Positions 1 to 8,499 of a DNA stretch of 64,000 bases are shown piece after piece. The notes below the pieces were generated by a model that did no database searches, was not told the DNA's origin, and was given only the letters and a program-made list of their open reading frames with translations. Source of the stretch: Streptococcus parasuis (lineage in GTDB: Bacteria > Bacillota > Bacilli > Lactobacillales > Streptococcaceae); assembly GCF_021654455.1 (NCBI RefSeq), contig NZ_AP024276.1, positions 1,612,001 through 1,676,000 of the forward strand. Direction: 5' to 3'. The first letter of the stretch is position 1; each line of letters starts with the position of its first letter. Both the position numbers and the translations under genes were made by a program.

Positions 1-142
1 CAATGGGATTATGGAGGCTTAGTTCTTTAGCTTTTGTTAACATCGAACCAACGTCCGCATAGTCTCCATCTGCTACACCACAGACCTTCCTTAAAACCTT
101 ATCCAGGTCATTAAATAACTCTAAAAAACGGGTTTCATTCAT
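1..142 (-). CDS. Hypothetical protein, N-terminal fragment
   Basis: The reading frame is open from an ATG at 140-142 leftward off the window edge and encodes about 47 residues beginning MNETRFLELF. The ATG lies one base after the stop of the M42 peptidase gene on the same strand, so the two are probably translationally coupled in one operon. The visible part is soluble-looking and rich in charged residues; no domain is recognisable from this fragment. Function not assigned. Confidence 0.6.
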   Translation of the reverse strand, partial: MNETRFLELFNDLDKVLRKVCGVADGDYADVGSMLTKAKELSLHNPI

Positions 143-143
143 A

Positions 144-1178
144 TTAGTCTACCATTGACGATTTCAAATAAGCATCCACCATCCGCTCAGTCGCATCAAC
201 TGAATCCAAATGAGTTCGTTCATAAGAGTGACTAGACTCAATGCCTGCTCCCAGTAAGGCATGCTTAACATCTGCACCCGCACGCATAGCAGCCGATGCA
301 TCCGAACCATAGTAAGGATAGATATCCAGCTTATATGGAATTGCCTCTCTCTCAGCAAGAGAAACTAAATGCTGACGAAGTTCATAGTGATAAGGACCTG
401 AAGCATCTTTTACACAAATCGAAACCGTGTACTCGTCCGTCTGCTGGTCATCACCCATCGCTCCCATATCCACAGCCAGATACTCCACAACCCGATCTGG
501 TAAACTTGAATTAGCACCATAACCAATCTCTTCGTTATTTGAAAAATAAAAATGAGTGGTATAAGGTAAAACAATCCCATCTTCTTTATAAACCTTCAAC
601 AAATGAATCAAAATAGCTGCAGAAACCTTATCATCCAAATGGCGGCTCTTAATAAAACCAGTTTCTGTCACAATTGTTCTTGGATCGAAGGAAATAAAAT
701 CACCAACTTCAATCCCCAAGGCACGCACTTCATCAGCAGTGGTCACTTTTTCGTCCAACCGTATTTCCATATTGGTCTGGTTGCGCTCTGCTGTACTAGC
801 ATCACGATAGACATGGACAGACGTTTGATGCATAAGGATGGTACCTGTGAAGGTCTTACCATTTTTAGCACAATGTATCAAGCAGTTTTCACCTTCAATG
901 GAAGGATAACCAAAACCACCCACCAAATCCATTTTTAGACGACCATCCGGTTTGATTGCCCGAACCATAGCACCCAATGTATCCAGGTGAGCTGTCAAAA
1001 TACGGTGCTCCTCATCATTTTTCCCCTGTACCGTTACCAAAACACCACCTTTTGGTGTTTTAGTCGCCTCATAACCGAAACCTTCAACCTCTGATTTGAT
1101 GTAGTTCATAATATCCGTCGTATAGCCAGTTGGTGACGGAGTTTGAGTCAATGTCACGATGTAATCAAGTGTCTTCAT
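144..1178 (-). CDS. pepA: M42 family aminopeptidase (glutamyl aminopeptidase/cellulase M type)
   Basis: This 344-residue protein is a dinuclear-metal cytosolic aminopeptidase of family M42, which trims N-terminal residues from short peptides. The metal ligands are visible: H64 and D66 in TAHLDTLG, D182 in HLDDKVSA, the E216-E217 pair in NNEEIGYG, D237 in VDMGA and H317 in ESSHSYE. The length fits the family. A good Shine-Dalgarno (AAGGAGG) precedes the ATG at 1176-1178. It is divergent from birA, 65 bp away, and appears to lead an operon with the partial gene at the window edge. The symbol follows usual streptococcal naming; exact substrate preference (Glu/Asp N-termini versus broader) cannot be told from sequence. 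Confidence 0.88.
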   Translation of the reverse strand: MKTLDYIVTLTQTPSPTGYTTDIMNYIKSEVEGFGYEATKTPKGGVLVTVQGKNDEEHRILTAHLDTLGAMVRAIKPDGRLKMDLVGGFGYPSIEGENCLIHCAKNGKTFTGTILMHQTSVHVYRDASTAERNQTNMEIRLDEKVTTADEVRALGIEVGDFISFDPRTIVTETGFIKSRHLDDKVSAAILIHLLKVYKEDGIVLPYTTHFYFSNNEEIGYGANSSLPDRVVEYLAVDMGAMGDDQQTDEYTVSICVKDASGPYHYELRQHLVSLAEREAIPYKLDIYPYYGSDASAAMRAGADVKHALLGAGIESSHSYERTHLDSVDATERMVDAYLKSSMVD

Positions 1179-1228
1179 GAAAACCTCCTTATTTGTAATC
1201 TATTATATCACGTTTTAAGCGATTTTTT

Positions 1229-1243
1229 TGCTATAATGAAGTT
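1229..1243 (+). promoter_or_regulatory. Extended -10 promoter giving a probably leaderless birA mRNA
   Basis: An extended -10 box, TG-C-TATAAT (TATAAT at 1232-1237), lies only six bases (GAAGTT) before the birA ATG at 1244. A normal start point 6-7 nt after the -10 box would place the 5' end at or next to the start codon. There is no Shine-Dalgarno sequence. No good -35 box is visible, as is usual for extended -10 promoters. Confidence 0.6.
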
Positions 1244-2200
1244 ATGAAAACCTATCAAAAAATCTATCTTCTTTTGAAAGAAAAAGAGGACTACATCAGC
1301 GGTGAAGACATGGCTCAGGAGCTAGGCATTTCACGAACATCCATATGGAAGGCTATTCGCCAATTAGAAACCCTCGGTTTAACCATTGAAGCAGCCCGAA
1401 ACCGTGGCTATAAACTGGCTGAAGGTGACTTACTCTTACCTGAATTGATTGCACAGGAACTTAACCTACCAGTCCATCTCAGTAGAAGCAGTGACTCCAC
1501 CCAACTGGATGCCAAGCAAGGGATTGAACTAGGACATAGTAGCCCAGCCCTCTACCTTGCACCACACCAAAACAAAGCCAAAGGACGATTCGGTCGACCA
1601 TTTTACGCCTCAAAATCTGGTGGTATTTATATGTCACTTCGTCTATCGCCCAATGTCCCATTTCTTGCCTTCAAACCCTACACTATATTAGCTGCGGCTG
1701 CTGTTGTAAAAGCCATCCAGTCCCTCTGCGACTTGGATGTTCAAATCAAATGGGTCAACGACATCTATCTTGGACGCAAAAAAGTGGCTGGAATATTAAC
1801 CGAAGCAATCTCTTCGATGGAAAGTCAAACAGTAACTGACGTCATTATCGGTGTCGGCATTAATGTTCATATTGACGATTTCCCAAAAGAACTACACCAT
1901 ACTGCAGGTAACCTTTTTGAGGAACAACCACCCTTTACCCGCAATCAACTCATCATAGCCATCTGGAAAGCTTTTCTTGAAACAGATGAACATGAATTAA
2001 TCACACTTTACAAAGAAAAATCACTTGTTGTCGGTCAACAAGTGAGCTTTGTAGAAAATCAAATTGAATTTAAAGGTAGAGCAATCGCCGTTACCGATAC
2101 AGGAAATTTAGTGATTCAACTAGAGAATGGAAAAGCAAAGACAATCTCCAGCGGGGAAATCAGTCTTACTTCCTGGACTGCTTCTCAACCAGTTGAATAA
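1244..2200 (+). CDS. birA: BirA bifunctional biotin-protein ligase/transcriptional repressor
   Basis: A 318-residue protein that makes biotinyl-AMP, attaches biotin to carrier proteins such as acetyl-CoA carboxylase BCCP, and in its long form represses biotin uptake genes. An N-terminal winged helix-turn-helix (about residues 19-45, GISRTSIWKAIRQLE) marks the regulatory form. The ligase domain carries the adenylate loop GRFGRPF (114-120) in place of the usual GRGRRG-like motif, and KWVNDIYL (169-176) followed by KKVAGIL. Length is typical. It is monocistronic on + and its 3' end overlaps a small convergent gene by 35 bp. Start chosen at the first ATG, directly after a -10 box, so translation is probably leaderless. 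Confidence 0.92.
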   Translation: MKTYQKIYLLLKEKEDYISGEDMAQELGISRTSIWKAIRQLETLGLTIEAARNRGYKLAEGDLLLPELIAQELNLPVHLSRSSDSTQLDAKQGIELGHSSPALYLAPHQNKAKGRFGRPFYASKSGGIYMSLRLSPNVPFLAFKPYTILAAAAVVKAIQSLCDLDVQIKWVNDIYLGRKKVAGILTEAISSMESQTVTDVIIGVGINVHIDDFPKELHHTAGNLFEEQPPFTRNQLIIAIWKAFLETDEHELITLYKEKSLVVGQQVSFVENQIEFKGRAIAVTDTGNLVIQLENGKAKTISSGEISLTSWTASQPVE

Positions 2201-2354
2201 ATTTCGTTACTTTATAAGCAAAATGGAGGTTTCGATAGCCAATATAAGCATAAATTCCAGCTATTAAATAATCGCCTGTCAAAATAGAGGCATTCATAAA
2301 GTATACTGCTAATATTGTCGTAATGGCTAAAAAAAGAAATTGAGAAAGTTTCAT
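2166..2354 (-). CDS. Small membrane protein, DUF3272-like
   Basis: The 62-residue product has two hydrophobic segments (about residues 4-22 and 26-42) and a basic tail, and resembles the small DUF3272 proteins that streptococci carry between birA and dnaX; this identity is from memory. Function unknown. It is antisense to the last 35 bp of birA. Its ATG (2352-2354) lies 7 nt downstream of an extended -10 box and has no Shine-Dalgarno, so it too looks leaderless. Confidence 0.65.
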   Translation of the reverse strand: MKLSQFLFLAITTILAVYFMNASILTGDYLIAGIYAYIGYRNLHFAYKVTKFIQLVEKQSRK

Positions 2355-2361
2355 AAGATAG

Positions 2362-2370
2362 ATTATACCA
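2362..2370 (-). promoter_or_regulatory. Extended -10 promoter of the small membrane gene
   Basis: On the minus strand the sequence reads TG-G-TATAAT, then CTATCTT, then ATG. The -10 hexamer is at 2362-2367. The spacing implies a leaderless or nearly leaderless transcript. It abuts the hairpin at 2371-2396. Confidence 0.5.
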
Positions 2371-2398
2371 AAAAATCAGTCCTTCGGCTGATTTTTTA
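2371..2398 (+). terminator. Hairpin terminator downstream of birA
   Basis: AAAAATCAG (2371-2379) pairs with CTGATTTTT (2388-2396) around a short loop, followed by a T-rich run. It is a plausible rightward terminator for birA, although it lies beyond the convergent small gene; A/T runs on both sides could make it bidirectional. Confidence 0.6.
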
Positions 2399-2436
2399 TA
2401 TGCTTTCTATGTAAAATTATGGCTCTGCAAAAACAA

Positions 2437-2462
2437 AAACACCAGAATGTCTGGTGCTTTTG
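2437..2462 (-). terminator. Terminator of the dnaX operon
   Basis: Inverted repeat CACCAG/CTGGTG (2440-2456) with a T-run on the minus strand, about 115 bp past the dnaX stop codon. It could also work rightward. Confidence 0.65.
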
Positions 2463-2571
2463 TAAGGAGATTATGAAAAATATTTAGGATTAATCATAGT
2501 ATAAATCATCCAAACAGATTGCGCATCCGTCCAGAGACCGATATTGCTGTAGAAGTGGTCAAACCAAGCGC

Positions 2572-4239
2572 TCAATCATTTCGAATTTCAACTGCGTCGG
2601 CCAGAAATCCAAATTCTTCTGGAACTGGGCTGTTTTCTGTTTCGATTTCTTGTGTTTTTTGCCCTTTTGCCTTAGCCGAAAATTCTGCTCGAATGCTAAT
2701 CCAATCCTCTTGAGCAATGGCTAAAATCTGTGGTGAAAAACCAGCTGCCTTGCTGAGAATATTTCCAAACATGGTATTGAGATTGTCACGCTTCATGGTC
2801 TGTTCAGCATTCAGCGGGGAATCAAAAGCTAATATGGCATGGTTTTCATTGGCAGCTACAGGTTGTGAACCGACTAGCAAAGCCTGATCTGCTCCAGATA
2901 AGCTCTCGATGATTTCCCCCCATGCATTTTGTAAACGCGTCAAATTTTCACGCGCCAAGGCTGGATTTTCCATAGCCTCTTGTAAAATAGCATGAACCTT
3001 GCTGGTATCCAATCGGTACTTCTTCGGAGCCTGTGGCTTGCGTGAAACTGGCTTAACAGCACTTGATTGACTAGATAATTGACCTAGTTGTTTCTGCAAA
3101 TCCGCAACTTGTTCTTGGAGATGAGTAAGTTGGCTGACCAAATCAGCTGGCAGCTCTGCCATTGCCCCAGAAGACGATCCTTCTTCTGCCAGACGAATGG
3201 TCATCATCTCCGCATAAATTTTCGGTTGTGGACTAGACTTAATATCTGACAAACCTTTTGTCACCATCTCAATCATCGTAAAAATACGATCCTGAGCCAG
3301 AGCTAGATTTTCCGTAAAACCAGCGGTCAAATGGGTATTTTCACCACCCGTCTGCACAATGAGTAGATCCCTCAAATAATGCAAGAGGTCTGTGGCAAAA
3401 CGACTCATACTCTTTCCTTGATCAAACAAGGTTTGTAGATGTCCAAGTGCTGAGACGCTATCTGCCTGACGGAGACTAGCTACATATTCATCCAAGGCAC
3501 GTAAGCTGATGGAACCTGTAATTTCCTCCGCAATCTCCACTGTTACCTGCTGATGCTGACTAAGACTCAAAGCCTGGTCCAATATGGACAAGGCATCCCG
3601 CATCCCACCTTCTGCCCGACGTGCAATGATGGTCAATGCTTGCTCATCAAAGGCGAGGCCTTCCTTGGTCAATATTTTTGCCAAATGCTCTTGAATATCC
3701 GTCACCTTGATGGACTTAAATTCAAATCGCTGCACCCTTGACAGAATAGTAGCAGGAATCTTGTGCAATTCCGTCGTTGCTAGAATAAAGACCACATTCT
3801 CCGTCGGTTCTTCTAGGGTTTTCAATAGTGCATTGAAGGCCCCTGTAGACAACATATGAACCTCGTCGATGATATAAACCTTATAGGTTGCAAGACTAGG
3901 CGCATAGGTCGATTTATCACGAATATCACGAATCTCATCTACACCATTATTGGAAGCCGCATCAATCTCAATGACATCTTCCAAACTACCTTCCGTAATC
4001 GCTTGACAAATATAACAGTCGTTACAAGGTTCACCATCAACCTGATTGGGGCAATTCATAGCCTTGGCAAAAATTTTCGCAGCCGATGTCTTACCCGTTC
4101 CACGAGGACCAGAAAAGAGATAGGCATGGCTAATTTTCCCCTGCTCAATAGCTTGCTTGAGCGTGGTTGCAACCACCTCCTGCCCCACCATCTCCCCAAA
4201 GGTCTGGCTTCGGTACTTCCTATATAAAGCTTGGTACAT
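2572..4239 (-). CDS. dnaX: DNA polymerase III subunit gamma/tau
   Basis: This 555-residue protein is the clamp-loader ATPase that opens and loads the beta sliding clamp and tethers the replicase. Walker A is GPRGTGKT (44-51); a zinc module uses C63, C72, C75 and C78; Walker B is DEVH (125-128); the SRC sensor is in SRVQRFEFK (about 168-176). The C-terminal half is a less conserved tau-like extension. It shares the TAATG overlap with the upstream GAF gene, so both are co-transcribed. The length is normal for streptococci. No internal slippery site for a short gamma form was looked for exhaustively. Confidence 0.95.
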   Translation of the reverse strand: MYQALYRKYRSQTFGEMVGQEVVATTLKQAIEQGKISHAYLFSGPRGTGKTSAAKIFAKAMNCPNQVDGEPCNDCYICQAITEGSLEDVIEIDAASNNGVDEIRDIRDKSTYAPSLATYKVYIIDEVHMLSTGAFNALLKTLEEPTENVVFILATTELHKIPATILSRVQRFEFKSIKVTDIQEHLAKILTKEGLAFDEQALTIIARRAEGGMRDALSILDQALSLSQHQQVTVEIAEEITGSISLRALDEYVASLRQADSVSALGHLQTLFDQGKSMSRFATDLLHYLRDLLIVQTGGENTHLTAGFTENLALAQDRIFTMIEMVTKGLSDIKSSPQPKIYAEMMTIRLAEEGSSSGAMAELPADLVSQLTHLQEQVADLQKQLGQLSSQSSAVKPVSRKPQAPKKYRLDTSKVHAILQEAMENPALARENLTRLQNAWGEIIESLSGADQALLVGSQPVAANENHAILAFDSPLNAEQTMKRDNLNTMFGNILSKAAGFSPQILAIAQEDWISIRAEFSAKAKGQKTQEIETENSPVPEEFGFLADAVEIRND

Positions 4240-4736
4240 TAGCGTTTTTCTCCAAACATAGCAAAATTCCAGTCCGTCTTCTCCACTAAGAGCGCGACGA
4301 ACTGCTCAAGGTATTCCTGGTCAATGGTATCGTAATCAGCGGCCAACCTAGAATCCAAGTCCAAAACGCCCAATAATTGGTCGTTTTTCACCATTGGCAC
4401 CACAATTTCCGAAAGAGCTGTCGCATCGCAGGAAATATAATTGTCATGCAAACGAACATCCTCTACGATAATCGTCTGGCGCTTAGAAGCTGACTCACCG
4501 CAGACTCCTTTTCCAAGTGCAATATGAACACAGGAAACGCCACCCTGAAAAGGCCCCAAAATCAATTCACTACCATCATACAAGTAAAATCCTGTAAAGA
4601 CAGAGTTTGGTAGAGCTTGATTAAGTAAGGCAGAAGCATTTGATAAATTGGCTAAAGCATTGGTTTCTCCCTCTAAAAGAGCCTCCAATTGGGCCAACAA
4701 TAATTGATAGTTTGAAATTTTTTCTTGTTTTGTCAT
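4239..4736 (-). CDS. Free methionine-(R)-sulfoxide reductase (GAF domain)
   Basis: A 165-residue single GAF-domain enzyme that reduces free L-methionine-(R)-sulfoxide to methionine in the cytosol. The three cysteines C69, C79 and C103 have the spacing (10 and 24) of the catalytic and resolving cysteines of this family, in the contexts [17 protein letters not shown] and YISCDA. It is the first gene of the dnaX operon, with stop and start overlapping as TAATG. A -10 box ends only six bases before the ATG, so the mRNA is probably leaderless. Similar proteins are often annotated simply as GAF domain protein. Confidence 0.85.
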   Translation of the reverse strand: MTKQEKISNYQLLLAQLEALLEGETNALANLSNASALLNQALPNSVFTGFYLYDGSELILGPFQGGVSCVHIALGKGVCGESASKRQTIIVEDVRLHDNYISCDATALSEIVVPMVKNDQLLGVLDLDSRLAADYDTIDQEYLEQFVALLVEKTDWNFAMFGEKR

Positions 4737-4751
4737 AACATCATTATAGCA
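4737..4751 (-). promoter_or_regulatory. Extended -10 promoter of the GAF-dnaX operon, leaderless layout
   Basis: On the minus strand TG-C-TATAAT (hexamer 4743-4748) is followed by GATGTT and then the ATG. It matches the birA start region at 14 of the first 15 promoter and spacer bases. Confidence 0.6.
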
Positions 4752-4800
4752 TAGATAGAGGAACTTTTATAGTTCGAGCAATAAAGAAAAAGGCTTTCGC

Positions 4801-5070
4801 CTATTTCCACATCCAGTATATCAACAAGGCGTCAATCAAGACACCTACGGCCCAAGCTAGTTGAAAATACTTTTTCTGAGTTTTATGACGAAAATGTGTA
4901 CCGCCAGCCCAAGCACCTAGACCACCACCAACATAGGTCATCAACAACAAGGTCTTTTCTGAAATTCGGTAAGAACCCTTTCTAGCTTTTCCCTTGTCAA
5001 GTCCATAGACCAAAAAAACGACCAGGTTCCAAATCATTAAGAACAATGCAAATCCCTGCTTTACAGACAT
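4801..5070 (-). CDS. DUF1294 family membrane protein
   Basis: An 89-residue integral membrane protein with three hydrophobic segments (about residues 6-23, 42-56 and 69-87) and the family hallmark GGTHFRHKTQKK between helices two and three. DUF1294 proteins are common small membrane proteins with no proven function. A single gene with its own Shine-Dalgarno (GGAGGG) before the ATG; no clear operon partner. Confidence 0.8.
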   Translation of the reverse strand: MSVKQGFALFLMIWNLVVFLVYGLDKGKARKGSYRISEKTLLLMTYVGGGLGAWAGGTHFRHKTQKKYFQLAWAVGVLIDALLIYWMWK

Positions 5071-5161
5071 AATCCCTCCATATCAGTAACATTTATTCCT
5101 AACTTTATCACATTTAAAATCGAAGAGCAAGAAAAAAACGACTCAAAAAATGAATCGCTTT

Positions 5162-5701
5162 TTATAAATTTTGAATCGTGTTTTGTAGCCATTGTAGCTG
5201 TGATTGATTGCGTTCAATGGCCCGTGACAGAATTAAATATTGCCCATAAGGAACACATTCACCATCAGTTCCCGAAAAAAGTTCCTCTTTACGTTTTTCA
5301 AGATGACGCAAATGCTTTTCAATAACCTGAATCTGATAGGTTAATAATTCGGAAACTCTAGGATCTGAGCGATCTTCAATAAAATACATTTTTAAAGAAA
5401 AGATATCTTTTTGGTGAGGTGTAGATTCATTTGGAATGGCAAGCCATTGTTCCAAAACTTCTCGTCCTATTGCAGTCAATTCATACTGCTTTTCTTTTTC
5501 GTTTCCTGGAACTGCATGGCAAGTTATCCAACCATCTTGAGTCATCCGTTTAAGTTCAGGGTATACTTGACTGTGAGCTACTTGCCAAAATTCTCCTAAA
5601 TCTCGTTGAACAAAGTCAGTAATCTCTTTTCCAGTGACCCTACGGTTGCAAGTTGCTACTATTCCTAAAATGATATGGGGTAAAATTCTGTCTTTCGGCA
5701 T
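5162..5701 (-). CDS. PadR family transcriptional regulator
   Basis: About 179 residues. The N-terminal winged helix (residues about 6-80 with ILPHIILGIV, VYPELKRMTQDGWI) is typical of PadR, and a helical C-terminal dimerisation region (about 90-179) is typical of the Vir_act_alpha_C subgroup. It follows udk directly. A GTG at 5708-5710 is possible, but the ATG at 5699-5701 is better spaced from AAGAGAG and gives the usual MPKDRILPHIILG start. PadR proteins normally repress nearby transporters or stress genes; no target is evident here. Confidence 0.82.
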   Translation of the reverse strand: MPKDRILPHIILGIVATCNRRVTGKEITDFVQRDLGEFWQVAHSQVYPELKRMTQDGWITCHAVPGNEKEKQYELTAIGREVLEQWLAIPNESTPHQKDIFSLKMYFIEDRSDPRVSELLTYQIQVIEKHLRHLEKRKEELFSGTDGECVPYGQYLILSRAIERNQSQLQWLQNTIQNL

Positions 5702-5702
5702 T

Positions 5703-6332
5703 CTAACCACGCTCTCTTAAAATACTCTCCACCTTTGTATTGATTAAGTCAATGGCAACTACATTTGAAACACCCTCTGGTATCACGATATCCGCATAGC
5801 GCTTAGTCGGCTCAATAAACTGGTGGTACATCGGTTTTACAACAGATGTATATTGCTCTATGATACTATCTAAGCTACGGCCACGCTCCTCCATATCACG
5901 TTTGATACGGCGGATAATACGAATGTCATCATCAGTATCCACAAATACTTTGATGTCCATTAAATCCCGAAGACGTTTGTCTTCCAGTACTAAAATTCCC
6001 TCTACAATAAATACATCCTGAGGTTCTTGACGATAAGTCCTTTCTGACCGTGTATGCTGAGTATAATCATATATCGGAATATCCACTGAACGCCCAGCCA
6101 GTAATTCACTCAAATGATAGATCATCAAGTCTGTATCAAAGGCTAGTGGATGGTCATAATTGGTCAATATCCGTTCTTCAAAGGTTAAGTGGGACTGATT
6201 TTTATAGTAAGAGTCATGCTCAATCATTGAAATCCGTGCATTTGGAAAGTTATCTAAAATAGCACGAGAGACACTTGTTTTACCTCCACCTGAACCTCCG
6301 GTAACGCCAATTATTATTGGTTTTTGAGTCAT
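5703..6332 (-). CDS. udk: Uridine kinase
   Basis: A 209-residue pyrimidine salvage enzyme that phosphorylates uridine and cytidine to UMP and CMP using ATP or GTP. The P-loop is [12 protein letters not shown] (residues 9-20); the acceptor-binding EHDSYY and the [10 protein letters not shown] region follow. Start set at the second ATG (MTQKP) because AAGGAG is six bases upstream, while the first in-frame ATG directly abuts the Shine-Dalgarno. It is followed at once by the PadR gene in the same operon. Confidence 0.92.
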   Translation of the reverse strand: MTQKPIIIGVTGGSGGGKTSVSRAILDNFPNARISMIEHDSYYKNQSHLTFEERILTNYDHPLAFDTDLMIYHLSELLAGRSVDIPIYDYTQHTRSERTYRQEPQDVFIVEGILVLEDKRLRDLMDIKVFVDTDDDIRIIRRIKRDMEERGRSLDSIIEQYTSVVKPMYHQFIEPTKRYADIVIPEGVSNVVAIDLINTKVESILRERG

Positions 6333-6393
6333 TATCATCTCCTTCTATCTCAAGTTTGACACCTTTTTTTCATTACTATTTTATCACGAAACA

Positions 6394-6402
6394 TGCTATA
6401 AT
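6394..6402 (+). promoter_or_regulatory. Extended -10 promoter for the oxidoreductase-helicase operon
   Basis: TG-C-TATAAT with the hexamer at 6397-6402, followed by a leader of about 25 nt before the ATG at 6434. No convincing -35 box. Confidence 0.55.
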
Positions 6403-6433
6403 GGAAAAAATAACACAATAGAAATGAGACTTT

Positions 6434-7420
6434 ATGATAGATTTTGGCATAATTGGCACTTCTCCTATCACTCACCAGTTTATCAAAGCAGCTCTTCAAA
6501 CGAATAAATATCAATTTAGAGCTGTTTTTTCTCGAAACTATGATACAGCTGAATCCTTTGCAAAACCATATGAAAAGGTAGACTTGTTTACTGATTTTTC
6601 ATCATTTTTATCTTCTGAAATTGACCTTGTTTACATTGCTAGCCCAAATTCCTTGCATTACCAGCAGGCAAAGGCCGTACTCTTGGCTGGGAAACACGCT
6701 ATCGTTGAAAAGCCAATGGTATCAACTCCAGCAGAATTTGAAGATTTACGCCAAATTGCCTCTGAAAAAGGGCTATTCTTGTTTGAAGCAGCTCGAAACT
6801 TTCAAGAAGAATCCTTTCAGACGATTCGACAATTCTTGGCAGATAAATCCATTATCGGTGGGCATTTTTCTTATGCCAAATATTCTTCAAAAATGCCTGA
6901 ATTGCTAGCTGGAAATACTCCGAATATCTTTTCAGCTGATTTTTCAGGTGGCGCACTCATGGATCTTGGCGTCTATGCTGTTTATGCCGCTATCGGTCTT
7001 ATCGGTGCCCCACATACAGCTCGTTACGTAGCCCAACAATTACCATCTAGTGTTGATTTAAATGGGGTTGGGCAACTAATCTATGAAAACTTTACTGTGG
7101 GTATTCAAGCAGGAAAAAATATGACCAGTCATCTACCTAGCGAAATCTATACTAGCGAGGGTACTTTGACCTTAAACGCTTGTCAGCATATCAGCTCTGC
7201 TATTTTTACAAAAAATAATGGGGAGCAATACCAACTCCCCCTTGCTTCAAAGGACCAATCCATGATTGAAGAAGCCATACATTTTGCACAAGTCATCGAA
7301 GAGGCAAATCACCCATTGGCAGAGCAGTGGTTAGATGTTGCTTCAGATGTTCACCGGACCCTCTATCTGATGCGTCAAGACGCAGGAATTACATTTAAGG
7401 CGGATACTCATGAAAACTAA
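6434..7420 (+). CDS. Gfo/Idh/MocA family oxidoreductase
   Basis: A 328-residue NAD(P)-dependent dehydrogenase-like protein. An N-terminal Rossmann fold starts with IDFGIIGTSPI, and the family EKP motif lies at residues 92-94, with a C-terminal alpha/beta substrate domain. The substrate cannot be inferred. The gene overlaps the helicase start by 11 bp, so the two are translationally coupled. The Shine-Dalgarno is weak (GAAATGAGAC). Confidence 0.82.
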   Translation: MIDFGIIGTSPITHQFIKAALQTNKYQFRAVFSRNYDTAESFAKPYEKVDLFTDFSSFLSSEIDLVYIASPNSLHYQQAKAVLLAGKHAIVEKPMVSTPAEFEDLRQIASEKGLFLFEAARNFQEESFQTIRQFLADKSIIGGHFSYAKYSSKMPELLAGNTPNIFSADFSGGALMDLGVYAVYAAIGLIGAPHTARYVAQQLPSSVDLNGVGQLIYENFTVGIQAGKNMTSHLPSEIYTSEGTLTLNACQHISSAIFTKNNGEQYQLPLASKDQSMIEEAIHFAQVIEEANHPLAEQWLDVASDVHRTLYLMRQDAGITFKADTHEN

Positions 7421-8492
7421 TTTCCCTTCTGTTTGGCAAGAAATGCTGGAAAAAGCTGGCTTTGATAGCTTGACTGATATTCAACAACAAGCATTTGAGC
7501 CGATTTTTACAGGAAAAGACTTACTTGCAATCAGTCCAACTGGAACAGGAAAGACCCTAGCCTACCTCTGGCCAAGCCTACTTGCTCTTACCCCAAAGAA
7601 ATCCCAACAATTATTGATTCTGGCTCCAAATACAGAATTAGCTGGGCAGATTTTTGAAGTGTGTAAAGGCTGGTCCGAAGCAATCGGATTACAAGCACAG
7701 TTATTCTTATCAGGATCCAGTCAAAAACGACAAATTGAACGATTAAAAAAAGGACCAGAGATCTTAATTGGTACACCTGGTCGCGTGTTTGAATTGATTA
7801 AATTAAAAAAAATAAAGATGATGAATATCAATACCATCATCTTAGATGAATTTGATCAGCTATTCTCTGATTCTCAATATCATTTTGTAGAAAAAATTAT
7901 CAACTATGTTCCTCGCAATCATCAATTGATCTATATGAGTGCAACTGCTAAATTTGATCGGCAAAAGATTTCACCTACTGTTGAAACAATCGATTTATCG
8001 GAGCAAAAATTAGACAATATTCAGCACTACTATCTGATGGTTGAAAAACGTGATCGACAAAACTTGTTGAGAAAATTTGCAAATGTGCCAGATTTTCGAG
8101 CATTGGTCTTCTTTAATAGCTTATCTGATCTTGGTGCAACTGAAGAACGACTAAACTACAACGGAGCCAATGCAATTTCTCTCGCTTCTGATGTCAATGT
8201 CAAGTTTAGAAAGGTCATTATTGATCGATTTAAAGACCACCAGATCCAGCTCTTACTAGCCACAGATTTAGTAGCTCGTGGGATTGATATCGATAATTTA
8301 GAATGCGTCCTCAATTTTGAGGTTCCTTTTGACCAAGAAGCCTATACACATCGGGCTGGTCGAACTGGTCGAATGGGTAAGGATGGAGTGGTTATTACCC
8401 TTGTTTCAAATCCAAATGAACTCAAACAACTAAAAAAATATGCTACTGTCCAAGAAGTTATCTTAAAAAATCAAGAGCTATATAAAGTATAA
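7410..8492 (+). CDS. DEAD-box family ATP-dependent RNA helicase (DEFD variant)
   Basis: A compact 360-residue SF2 helicase with no C-terminal extension. Visible motifs: Q motif region TDIQQQAFEPI, motif I SPTGTGKT (42-49), Ib TPGR, II DEFD (147-150) where DEAD is usual, III SAT (178-180), V ARGIDI, VI HRAGRTGRMG. Such enzymes remodel RNA in ribosome assembly, mRNA decay or cold growth. It follows the oxidoreductase with an 11-bp overlap. The -10-like TATAAT at 8488-8493 overlaps its stop codon and may start a downstream RNA. Confidence 0.88.
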   Translation: MKTNFPSVWQEMLEKAGFDSLTDIQQQAFEPIFTGKDLLAISPTGTGKTLAYLWPSLLALTPKKSQQLLILAPNTELAGQIFEVCKGWSEAIGLQAQLFLSGSSQKRQIERLKKGPEILIGTPGRVFELIKLKKIKMMNINTIILDEFDQLFSDSQYHFVEKIINYVPRNHQLIYMSATAKFDRQKISPTVETIDLSEQKLDNIQHYYLMVEKRDRQNLLRKFANVPDFRALVFFNSLSDLGATEERLNYNGANAISLASDVNVKFRKVIIDRFKDHQIQLLLATDLVARGIDIDNLECVLNFEVPFDQEAYTHRAGRTGRMGKDGVVITLVSNPNELKQLKKYATVQEVILKNQELYKV

Positions 8493-8499
8493 TCTTTTC

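Noticed and set aside
147..209. Overlapping minus-strand frame at 164-358 and + frames inside pepA
   Set aside because: They lie within the conserved peptidase gene and lack start signals.
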